Assembly: GCA_002440065.1 (NCBI GenBank)
Contig: DJRK01000113.1
Span: 1 to 30,824, forward strand
Source of the DNA: Atopobium sp. UBA6362
GTDB lineage: Bacteria > Actinomycetota > Coriobacteriia > Coriobacteriales > Atopobiaceae
Length of the DNA: 30,824 bases
Direction of reading: 5' to 3'
Part shown: one piece after another, positions 22,453 to 28,903 of the stretch
Layout of the letters: each line of letters begins with the position of its first letter
Position numbering within the stretch: the first letter of the stretch is position 1
Program-made: the position numbers and the translations under genes
Notes under the pieces: generated by a model
Databases searched by the model: none
The model's input: only the letters and a program-made list of their open reading frames with translations
What the model was told of the DNA's origin: nothing

Positions 22453-23186
22453 TGGCAAAGAAGCGCAGGCTCGACGAGGAACTCGTCGAGCAGGGGTTCT
22501 TTGCAAGCAAAGATGAGGCCTTGCGCGCCGTTATGGCGGGCGAGGTCTCGACTTCTGACCGCAGGTTGTCCTCCGTGGGCGAGAAGGTCGAGATCGGGTT
22601 GCCGCTTCACGTGCGCGGCCAGAAGGCCTACGTGAGCCGCGGCGGGTTGAAGCTCGAGCGCGGGCTCGACTACTTCGGCGTCGACCCCACGGGGCTGCGT
22701 TGCCTCGACGTGGGGTGTTCCACGGGCGGCTTCACTGATTGCCTCTTGAGGCGCGGCGCGGCGAGCGTGGCCTCGGTCGATGTGGGGTACGCGCAGTTCG
22801 ATTGGGCGCTGCGGCAGGATGCGCGCGTGACGCTCTATGAGCGCACTAACATCGTGGACCTGCCTTCCCTCTGCGGGACGGGCTGCTTCGACCTCGCCGT
22901 CTGCGACGTTTCTTTCACTTCCGTCGTCACGGTCTTGCCTGCGGTGACCGAGCTCCTGACGCCGCAGGGACGCTTCCTCACCCTCGTGAAGCCCCAGTTC
23001 GAGGCCGAGCGCGACGAGGTAGGGGAGGGCGGCGTCGTTCGCGACCAATCGGTGCGCGATGCCGCCGTCGAGAAGGTCCGTCGCGCGTTCGCGGGGTTGG
23101 GCTACAGCGTCGCCGGCGTCTGCGAGAGCCCGATCCACGGGGCAAAGGGCAACGTCGAGTACCTCATGCTCGGTTTGCTCCGTTAG
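22452..23186 (+). CDS. tlyA: TlyA-family rRNA 2'-O-methyltransferase
   Basis: 244 residues. TlyA methylates 2'-OH groups in 16S (C1409) and/or 23S (C1920) rRNA; the activity confers capreomycin sensitivity in mycobacteria. The S4 RNA-binding domain (1-60) starts RLDEELVEQGFFASKDEALRAVMAGEV. The FtsJ-like domain has the K-D-K-E set: Lys in SRGGLKLERGL, the SAM motif LDVGCSTGGFTDCLL, Asp in CDVSFTS, Lys in LVKPQFEA and a C-terminal Glu in GNVEYL. GTG start, overlapping the xseB TAG. In Bacillus tlyA closes the xseA-xseB-ispA-dxs-tlyA run; here ispA and dxs are absent. A terminator follows. Confidence 0.95.
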   Translation: MAKKRRLDEELVEQGFFASKDEALRAVMAGEVSTSDRRLSSVGEKVEIGLPLHVRGQKAYVSRGGLKLERGLDYFGVDPTGLRCLDVGCSTGGFTDCLLRRGAASVASVDVGYAQFDWALRQDARVTLYERTNIVDLPSLCGTGCFDLAVCDVSFTSVVTVLPAVTELLTPQGRFLTLVKPQFEAERDEVGEGGVVRDQSVRDAAVEKVRRAFAGLGYSVAGVCESPIHGAKGNVEYLMLGLLR

Positions 23187-23217
23187 CGAGTCGGTGACTG
23201 GTAGTAATTTATGTGTT

Positions 23218-23258
23218 GCCGCTCGCGATGGTCGGGCCCTCGCGAGCGGCGCTTCTTT
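23218..23258 (+). terminator. Terminator after tlyA
   Basis: GCCGCTCGCGA (23218-23228) pairs perfectly with TCGCGAGCGGC (23240-23250), with GCTTCTTT following. It closes the efp-tlyA operon. Confidence 0.75.
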
Positions 23259-23270
23259 GTGCGCCGGGGG

Positions 23271-23276
23271 TATCAT
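23271..23276 (+). promoter_or_regulatory. -10-like TATCAT before the flavin reductase gene
   Basis: TATCAT lies 46 nt upstream of the ATG at 23322 and just after the tlyA terminator. No clear -35 is visible. Confidence 0.35.
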
Positions 23277-23321
23277 CGGGACGTGGTCATCGTTCGGCAC
23301 CGAGGAGAGGGGATCGTCGCC

Positions 23322-23834
23322 ATGGCCCTCAAGGAAGTCGATATCAAGGGGCTCTCGTTCAACCCCTGCGTGGACATCGAGGAGAACTGGATGCTCATCA
23401 CGGCCGGCGACGGGTCGCGCCACAACGCCATGACGGCGAACTGGGGCGGCGTCGGCGTTTTGTGGGGGAGCCCCGTGGCGACGGTCTATATCCGCCAGAG
23501 CCGATACACGAAGGAGTTCGTGGACGCGAACGAGAAGTTCACCATCGGCTTCTACGACCCCGAGAAGTACTTCGAGCAGCTCGCCTACCTGGGGCGGGTT
23601 TCCGGCAGGGACGAGGACAAGCTCGCGGCCGTGGGCTTCCATGCCGTTCCCGTCGACGGGACGACGACTTTCGAGGAGGCCCACCTGACCCTGGTCTGCC
23701 GCAAGGCGTACGCGAAGTTCCTCGACGCCGACGGGTTCGTCCCCGGTTCCGCCGACGACGCCAAGTGGTATTCCGACCACGACTACCACACGATGTACAT
23801 CGCGAAGATCGAGCACGCCTACGTGAACGAGTGA
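23322..23834 (+). CDS. Flavin reductase-like FMN-binding domain protein
   Basis: 170 residues, ATG preceded by GGAGAGGGG. Single-domain split-barrel flavoprotein of the flavin-reductase-like (flavoredoxin) family. The diagnostic region is ENWMLITAGDGSRHNAMTANWGGVGVLWGSPVATVYIRQSRYTKEF, where the backbone and the T/S-N residues bind FMN phosphate and R/Y residues line the site. The end HDYHTMYIAKIEHAYVNE is typical. Such proteins reduce flavins with NAD(P)H or act as electron carriers in anaerobes; the specific partner is unknown. Monocistronic, flanked by terminators on both sides. Confidence 0.85.
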   Translation: MALKEVDIKGLSFNPCVDIEENWMLITAGDGSRHNAMTANWGGVGVLWGSPVATVYIRQSRYTKEFVDANEKFTIGFYDPEKYFEQLAYLGRVSGRDEDKLAAVGFHAVPVDGTTTFEEAHLTLVCRKAYAKFLDADGFVPGSADDAKWYSDHDYHTMYIAKIEHAYVNE

Positions 23835-23862
23835 GGCGCGGGTGCTCTGCCCGTGGTTCGGA

Positions 23863-23897
23863 ACGCGCCGAGGGGAGGTCCTTCTCGGCGCGTTTTT
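23863..23897 (+). terminator. Terminator after the flavin reductase gene
   Basis: ACGCGCCGAG (23863-23872) pairs perfectly with CTCGGCGCGT (23884-23893), followed by TTTTT. Strong. Confidence 0.88.
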
Positions 23898-23918
23898 GTG
23901 CGGGAGAGGGCCGGCCGG

Positions 23919-23949
23919 GGACATTTGTGTCCGAGGGGCGGCGTATGAT
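23919..23949 (+). promoter_or_regulatory. ddl promoter (-10 TATGAT) with an upstream dyad
   Basis: TATGAT at 23944-23949 lies 40 nt before the ddl ATG. GGACA-TTTG-TGTCC (23919-23932), a perfect short dyad, sits where the -35 region would be and could be a repressor site. The assignment is tentative. Confidence 0.4.
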
Positions 23950-23989
23950 TATGCGAGCGAAGAGACGCCCTATGGGAAAGGGAAACGAT

Positions 23990-25042
23990 ATGAAGAAGGT
24001 CGCGATTCTGTTCGGCGGGATCTCAACCGAGCACGACATCTCCTGCAAGTCCGCGGACAACGTGATCAAGGCGCTTGCCGGCCGCTTTGACCTGGTGCTT
24101 ATTGGCATCACGAAGGCGGGCGAGTGGTTGCACTACACCGGCGACCCCGCGTGCGTGACGGGCGATTGGGAGACCCACGACGTCGAGCGCGTCGTCCTCG
24201 TGCCGGGCATGGGCTCGCACGCGGGCGGTTTTCGCGCCGTGCGCGACGGGTCGCTCGAACCGATCGCCGTCGACGTCGCGCTGCCGGTGATGCACGGCCA
24301 GGGCGGCGAGGACGGGACGCTCCAGGGCACGCTCGAGACGTGCGGCGTACCCTATGTGGGCTGCGGCGTGCTCTCGAGCGCCGTGTGCATGGACAAGGAT
24401 GCGTCGCACCGTCTCGCCGCCGCGGCTGGCGTCCGCTCGCCCAAGTGCGAGGTGCTCTATCGCGGGGCTAGCGAGGGGGCGTGCCTCGAGGCTGCCGAGC
24501 GCTGCGGCGGGTTCCCGGTCTTCGTGAAGCCGGCGCGCGGCGGCTCATCGATCGGCGTCTCCAAGGCGAACGACGAGGCCGAGTACCGCGAGGCGCTCGC
24601 CGCCGCCTTCGAGCTCGACCGCAAGGTCGCCGTGGAGGAGGCCATCGTGGGCGACGAGGTCGGCTGCGCCGTGGTGGGCGACGCCGTGAACGGCGTGCAG
24701 ATGGGCGAGGTCGACCAGATCGTGGTCTCGGGCGGCGGCTTCTTCCGTATCCACCTCGAGAAGAACCCGGGCGCGAACACCCAGCTGCGCTGCCCCTCCG
24801 ACCTGCCGGCCGACGTGCTGGCGCGCGTGCGCGAGGCGGGGGAGCGCGTGTACGAGGCGCTTGGCTGCGAGGGCTTCGCGCGCGTCGACCTCTTCGTGAC
24901 GCCCGAGGGCGAGGTCGTGTTCAACGAGGTCAACTCCACACCGGGCCTCACCTACTACAGCCGCTTCCCGCAGATGATGCGCGTCGCCGGCCACGAGCTC
25001 GGCGACGTCCTCTCCGACCTCATCGCCGCTAAGCTCGCCTGA
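23990..25042 (+). CDS. ddl: D-alanine--D-alanine (or D-Ala--D-Ser) ligase, VanG-like subgroup
   Basis: 350 residues. An ATP-grasp ligase making the D-Ala-D-X dipeptide for peptidoglycan precursors. Start: ATG at 23990 (MKKVAILFGG), 7 nt after AAAGGG. N-terminal domain: FGGISTEHDISCKSA. The central HGQGGEDGTLQGTLE motif and VFVKPARGGSSIGVSK are the substrate and ATP-binding parts, and FNEVNSTPGLT holds the metal Glu/Asn. Several features resemble VanG-type ligases more than housekeeping Ddl: ITKAGEWLHYTGDP, GCGVLSSAVCMDKDASH, and an omega-loop-like SGGGFFRIHLEKNPG. No vanXY, vanT or vanRS genes are adjacent, so a resistance operon is not indicated; it may be the only ligase of the organism. 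A repeat begins directly after the stop. Confidence 0.9.
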   Translation: MKKVAILFGGISTEHDISCKSADNVIKALAGRFDLVLIGITKAGEWLHYTGDPACVTGDWETHDVERVVLVPGMGSHAGGFRAVRDGSLEPIAVDVALPVMHGQGGEDGTLQGTLETCGVPYVGCGVLSSAVCMDKDASHRLAAAAGVRSPKCEVLYRGASEGACLEAAERCGGFPVFVKPARGGSSIGVSKANDEAEYREALAAAFELDRKVAVEEAIVGDEVGCAVVGDAVNGVQMGEVDQIVVSGGGFFRIHLEKNPGANTQLRCPSDLPADVLARVREAGERVYEALGCEGFARVDLFVTPEGEVVFNEVNSTPGLTYYSRFPQMMRVAGHELGDVLSDLIAAKLA

Positions 25043-25044
25043 TC

Positions 25045-25142
25045 AAATTTGGGGACAGGTTCGTCTTTCTTCCAAATGGAAGTATTTGGGGACAGGTTCG
25101 AAAAGTGCTCATTTGAGCAAAAATCGAACCTGTCCCCAAAAT
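25045..25142. repeat. TTTGGGGACAGGTTCG palindromic repeat, locus 1
   Basis: Order: left arm (25047-25063), inner palindrome CTTCCAAATGGAAG (25069-25082), second left arm (25084-25101), inner palindrome TGCTCATTTGAGCA (25106-25119), right arm TCGAACCTGTCCCCAAA (25124-25140). The unit 25084-25140 forms one long hairpin. It starts right after the ddl stop and ends about 20 nt before the DUF1848 start. Confidence 0.9.
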
Positions 25143-25161
25143 TACTCATCGGGGGCGCTTC

Positions 25162-26091
25162 GTGATTATCCAGACCGGCATTAGGACCGATATCCCCGCC
25201 TTTTATTCCCGGTGGCTTCTCAACCGGCTTCGGGCGGGCGTCGTGTGCGTGCGCAACCCTTTTAACGCGTCGCAGGTCACGCGCTATGTGCTGGACCCGT
25301 CCGTCGTCGACGTCATAGGCTTTTGCACAAAGAACCCAGCGCCGATGCTGGCCCATCTCGATGCCCTCGCGGCCTATGGGCAGTACTGGTTCGCCACGAT
25401 CACGGCCTATGGGGCGGACATCGAGCCGCGGGTCCCGCCGTGCGAGCGGGTCATCGAGTCGTTTCGCGCTCTCTCGCGCGAGCTCGGTCCCCGATGCGTG
25501 GGGTGGCGCTATGACCCCATCATCGTCGACGAGGCGCACACCCCTGCCTGGCACGAGCACGAGTTCGAGCGGCTCTGCTCCGCGATCGAGGGGTATACGC
25601 GCACCTGCGTCATCAGCTTCCTTGAGCGCTACAAGAAGGTGGCCCGCAATTATCCCGAGGTCCGAGAAGTACCCCGCGACGTGCGGATTTCCCTGGGGCG
25701 CAGGCTCGTCGAGATCGCTTCCTCGCACGGTATCGTCGTCAAGCCCTGCGGTGCGTGCCGAGAAGAGCTCGAGGGCACCGGGGCGGACTGCGGCGGCTGC
25801 ATGACGCGCAAGACCTACGAAGAGGCCTTGGGCTGCCGGCTCGACTTCCCCTCGGGGCACGCCGCCCGAAGCGAGTGCGCGTGCTTCTTGACGGCGGACA
25901 TCGGGGCATACAACAGCTGCGGGCATCTGTGCAGGTACTGCTATGCGAACAACGACCCCGCGGCCGTGAGGCGCAATATGTCCCGGCACGACCCCGAGTC
26001 GCCGTTCCTCATAGGCGGGTACGAGCCGGGCGACGTCGTTCACGACGCCGTGCAGAAGAGCTGGAAGCAACCGCAGCTTACCCTCTTTTGA
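25162..26091 (+). CDS. DUF1848-family protein with Cys-cluster (putative radical SAM-like)
   Basis: 309 residues. The family signature is clear: N-terminal IIQTGIRTDIPAFYSRWLLNRLRAGVVCVRNPFN, then VIGFCTKNPAPML. DUF1848 proteins are uncharacterised, and their C-terminal CxxxCxxC (here SCGHLCRYCYAN) resembles a radical SAM [4Fe-4S] motif. A second Cys group (CGACREEL, DCGGCM, ECACF) lies at about 195-245 and may bind another cluster. GTG start at 25162 with a G-rich segment (GGGGGCG) upstream as RBS. The gene is bracketed by two inverted copies of a 57-bp palindromic repeat, which hints at movement or rearrangement. Substrate and role unknown. Confidence 0.85.
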   Translation: MIIQTGIRTDIPAFYSRWLLNRLRAGVVCVRNPFNASQVTRYVLDPSVVDVIGFCTKNPAPMLAHLDALAAYGQYWFATITAYGADIEPRVPPCERVIESFRALSRELGPRCVGWRYDPIIVDEAHTPAWHEHEFERLCSAIEGYTRTCVISFLERYKKVARNYPEVREVPRDVRISLGRRLVEIASSHGIVVKPCGACREELEGTGADCGGCMTRKTYEEALGCRLDFPSGHAARSECACFLTADIGAYNSCGHLCRYCYANNDPAAVRRNMSRHDPESPFLIGGYEPGDVVHDAVQKSWKQPQLTLF

Positions 26092-26093
26092 CG

Positions 26094-26190
26094 AAATTTG
26101 GGGACAGGTTCGATTTTTGCTCAAATGAGCACTTTTCGAACCTGTCCCCAAATTTACTCAAATGAGCAAAAAACGAACCTGTCCCCAAAA
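26094..26190. repeat. TTTGGGGACAGGTTCG palindromic repeat, locus 2
   Basis: Left arm AAATTTGGGGACAGGTTCGA (26094-26113), inner palindrome TGCTCAAATGAGCA (26118-26131), right arm (26136-26155, perfect 20-bp complement), then a half unit with a second inner palindrome and a right arm (26156-26190). The core 26097-26153 is the exact reverse complement of 25084-25140. It separates the convergent DUF1848 and tex genes and could act as a two-way terminator hairpin. Confidence 0.92.
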
Positions 26191-26194
26191 GGTG

Positions 26195-28348
26195 TCAGCG
26201 GGGAGGGAGCATGGTGAGGGAGATCTTCTTGCGGGCGAGGTCGACCTTCTCGACCCAGACCGTCACCGTGTCGCCCACGCGCACGACGTCGCTCGGGTGC
26301 TTGACGAAGCGGTTCGCCATCTTGGAGATGTGCACGAGGCCGTCCTGGTGGACGCCCACGTCGACGAAGGCGCCGAAGTCCACGACGTTGCGCACGGTGC
26401 CCTTGAGCTCCATGCCCGGCTCGAGGTCCTCGATCCGCAGTGCGGCGCGGCTAAAGACGACCTCGGGCGCGTCGTCGCGGGGGTCGCGGCCGGGCTTTTT
26501 GAGCTCGCCCACGATGTCGATGAGCGTAAGGGCGCCGCAGCCCAGCTCGCTCGCAAGCGAGGCGACGCTGCCCACGCGGCGCTCGATGTCGGGCACGCCG
26601 CCGTGCGCGAGCTCGCTCGCGTCTACGTGCGCGCGCCGCAGGACCTCGGTCGCGACCGGGTAGCTCTCGGGGTGGACGCTCGTCGCGTCGAGGGGGTTCT
26701 TGCCGCCGGTGATGCGCAGGAAGCCCGCCGCGTTGAGGTAGGCCTTGGGCCCGAGCTTGGGGACCTTCTTGAGTTGGCGCCGGTCGGTGAACGCGCCGTT
26801 CTCCTCGCGGTAGGCCACGATGTTGCGCGCGACGGTGGGGGAGATGCCGGACACATAGGAGAGCAGGCTCGCGCTCGCGGTGTTCACGTCGACGCCCACG
26901 CGGTTGACGACGTCCTCCACGACGTTGCCGAGGGCGCGCGACAGCTCGTTCTGGTCGAGGTCGTGCTGGTACTGGCCCACGCCGATGGACTGGGGCGGGA
27001 TCTTCACGAGCTCGGCCAGCGGGTCCTGCAGGCGCCGTCCAAGGCTCATGGCGCCGCGCACGGTGACGTCGAGGTCGGGGTACTCCCGGCTCGCGAGCTC
27101 GGAGGCGGAGTAGACGGACGCGCCCGCCTCGTTCACGATCGTGTAGCGCAGCCCCGGCTCCTTCTCGGCGATGAACTCGCTCACGACCTCCTCGGTCTCG
27201 CGGCTCGCCGTTCCGTTGCCGAGGACGATGGTGTTCACGCGGTCCTTCTTCACGAGGCGCTCGAGCTCGCGCTTGGTGCCGGCGACGTCGTGGCGTGGCT
27301 TGGTGGGATAGACGACGCCGTGGTCGAGGAGCTTGCCCGTCTCGTCGAGCACGGCGACCTTGCAGCCGGTCCGGTAGCCGGGGTCGAGCGCGAGGACGCG
27401 GGCGCCGCGGACGGGCCGGGCGGAAAGAAGGCCCTCGAGGTTCTTGGCGAAGACGTCGATCGCCTCGGTCTGGGCGCGCACGGTGAGGCGGGCGCGGGCC
27501 TCGCGCTCGAGCGAGGGGGCCATGAGGCGCTTGTAGCCGTCGGCGATGGCGGCGTCGAGCACGGGCGCGAAGACGCCCTGCCTGCGGGGCCAGCGCGAGC
27601 CGAGGCGCTCGACGGCGGCCGCGGCGTCGACGTCGACCTTCACGTGGAGCTTGCCCTCGCGCTCGCCGCGGTCGATGGCGAGGACGCGGTGGTTGGGGAT
27701 CTTGCCCAGGGGCTCGGAGTAGTCGTAGTAGGGCTCGTAGGGGGTCGTCTCGCCCGCGTCGTCCGCGACTGAGACGATTGAGGCCGTGGCCTGCGTGAAC
27801 GCGCGCATGTCGGCCACGTTCTCCGGGTCCTCGGCGACGGTCTCGGCCACGATGTCCGCGGCCCCCGCCAGCGCGCGCTCAGGGGTGCCGAAGCCGGCGT
27901 CGGCGTTCACGTAGGCGGCCGCGGCGTCGAGCGCCGAGGCGCCGCCCTTGGGCGAGGCCTGCATGATGATCATGTTCGCGAGGGGCTCGAGGCCCGCCTC
28001 GCGCGCCTTCTGCGCCCGGGTCATGCGCTTCTTGCGGAACGGCTTGTAGAGGTCCTCGACGCGCTGGAGCTGGTCGGCCTCTCGGATCTGGGCCTCGAGC
28101 TCGGGCGTGAGCTTGCCCTGGGCGCTTATGAGGAGAAGCACGTCGGACTTGCGCTGCTCGAGGTTGCGCAGGTAGGCGAGGCGCTCGTCGAGCTTGCGCA
28201 GGGCGACGTCGTCCATGCCGCCGGTGGCTTCCTTGCGGTAGCGGGAGATGAAGGGGATCGTGTTGCCCTCGTCGATGAGCTTGACGGCGGCCTCGACGGC
28301 CTCGGGCTTGAGGTTGAGCTCGGATGCGAGCGCGGCGATGATGTCCAT
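26195..28348 (-). CDS. tex: Tex-family transcription accessory/RNA-binding protein
   Basis: 717 residues. Tex is a cytoplasmic nucleic-acid-binding protein related to eukaryotic Spt6, linked to transcription and stress or toxin expression. Order: helical N-terminal Tex domain (FISRYRKEATGGMDDVALRKLDERL), YqgF/RNase H-like domain (VLALDPGYRTGCKVAVLDETGKLLDHGVV), helix-hairpin-helix region (NTASASLLSYVSGISPTVARNIV and LKKVPKLGPKAYLNAAGFLRI), and C-terminal S1 domain (GMELKGTVRNVVDFGAFVDVGVHQDGLVHISKM). All domains are present, and the protein is slightly shorter than E. coli YhgF. Start: ATG with its first base at 28348 (MDIIAALASELN), preceded on this strand by AAAGGAG; the frame continues upstream into repeat locus 3 but without a sensible start. 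Confidence 0.95.
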   Translation of the reverse strand: MDIIAALASELNLKPEAVEAAVKLIDEGNTIPFISRYRKEATGGMDDVALRKLDERLAYLRNLEQRKSDVLLLISAQGKLTPELEAQIREADQLQRVEDLYKPFRKKRMTRAQKAREAGLEPLANMIIMQASPKGGASALDAAAAYVNADAGFGTPERALAGAADIVAETVAEDPENVADMRAFTQATASIVSVADDAGETTPYEPYYDYSEPLGKIPNHRVLAIDRGEREGKLHVKVDVDAAAAVERLGSRWPRRQGVFAPVLDAAIADGYKRLMAPSLEREARARLTVRAQTEAIDVFAKNLEGLLSARPVRGARVLALDPGYRTGCKVAVLDETGKLLDHGVVYPTKPRHDVAGTKRELERLVKKDRVNTIVLGNGTASRETEEVVSEFIAEKEPGLRYTIVNEAGASVYSASELASREYPDLDVTVRGAMSLGRRLQDPLAELVKIPPQSIGVGQYQHDLDQNELSRALGNVVEDVVNRVGVDVNTASASLLSYVSGISPTVARNIVAYREENGAFTDRRQLKKVPKLGPKAYLNAAGFLRITGGKNPLDATSVHPESYPVATEVLRRAHVDASELAHGGVPDIERRVGSVASLASELGCGALTLIDIVGELKKPGRDPRDDAPEVVFSRAALRIEDLEPGMELKGTVRNVVDFGAFVDVGVHQDGLVHISKMANRFVKHPSDVVRVGDTVTVWVEKVDLARKKISLTMLPPR

Positions 28349-28384
28349 GTTTCGGGCGGCTCCTTTAAGGGTCGGAATGGCTGA

Positions 28385-28478
28385 TTCTGGGGACAGGTTC
28401 GTTTTTCTTCCAAAAAGAAGGATTTGGGGACAGGTTCGGATTCCTTCCATTTGGAAGCTTTTTGAACCTGTCCCCAAA
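28385..28478. repeat. TTTGGGGACAGGTTCG palindromic repeat, locus 3
   Basis: Left arm (28388-28401, first bases diverged), inner imperfect palindrome CTTCCAAAAAGAAG (28407-28420), second left arm ATTTGGGGACAGGTTCG (28422-28438), inner palindrome CTTCCATTTGGAAG (28444-28457), right arm GAACCTGTCCCCAAA (28464-28478). It has the same five-part order as locus 1. It lies between the stop of the deformylase-like gene and the start of tex. Confidence 0.9.
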
Positions 28479-28483
28479 GGCGG

Positions 28484-28903
28484 TCAGATCACGATGCCGT
28501 CGCAGTGGTCGACCTCGTGCTGGATTATCTCGGCGGTATAGCCCGAGAAGCTCCGCGTCCTCGGTTCCCAACGTTCGTCGAGGTAGGAGACCTTGATGCG
28601 TCGATACCGCGTGCAGGGGCGGGTACCCTCGAGCGAGAGGCACCCCTCCTCGGTTTCGTAGGGGCCGGAGCACTCCAGGATGCTCGGGTTGAACATGAGC
28701 AGGTCGCGCGGCCCGTCGGCGACGACGATGATCCTCTTGCGGACGCCGATCATGTTCGCGGCGAGCCCCACGCAGCCCGCCCGGTGCGCCGCGAGCGTGT
28801 CGAGAAGGTCCCGGCCCGTGGCGGCGTCCTCGTGCGACCCCGCTACCGCCGGCTCGCTTGGCGCCCGCAGCAAGAAGGGCAAGCGTACTATCTCGCGAAT
28901 CAT
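28484..28903 (-). CDS. Peptide deformylase-like protein with altered motif 1
   Basis: 139 residues, shorter than the usual 150-190. Peptide deformylases remove N-formyl groups from nascent proteins. Motif 2 is EGCLSL, with the metal Cys, and motif 3 is QHEVDH (HExDH) with both His ligands and the catalytic Glu, so the metal site is intact. Motif 1 reads GLAANMIG where canonical enzymes have GLAAPQVG; the Gln that stabilises the transition state is Met here. A similar short type occurs in gut Clostridia, as far as I recall, and may have another substrate. Start: ATG (first base 28903) overlapping the ygiQ stop by ATGA, so it is probably translated from the same mRNA. Confidence 0.85.
   Translation of the reverse strand: MIREIVRLPFLLRAPSEPAVAGSHEDAATGRDLLDTLAAHRAGCVGLAANMIGVRKRIIVVADGPRDLLMFNPSILECSGPYETEEGCLSLEGTRPCTRYRRIKVSYLDERWEPRTRSFSGYTAEIIQHEVDHCDGIVI

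Noticed and set aside
23990..25042. A vancomycin-resistance gene cluster around the VanG-like ligase
   Set aside because: No vanH, vanT, vanXY or two-component genes are present on either side.
26162..27772. Plus-strand frame of 536 codons opposite tex
   Set aside because: Composition is that of an antisense shadow, while tex has all its domains on the minus strand.
25045..28478. CRISPR-like array made by the TTTGGGGACAGG repeats
   Set aside because: Copies are far apart, palindromic, in both orientations, and have no regular unique spacers or cas genes.
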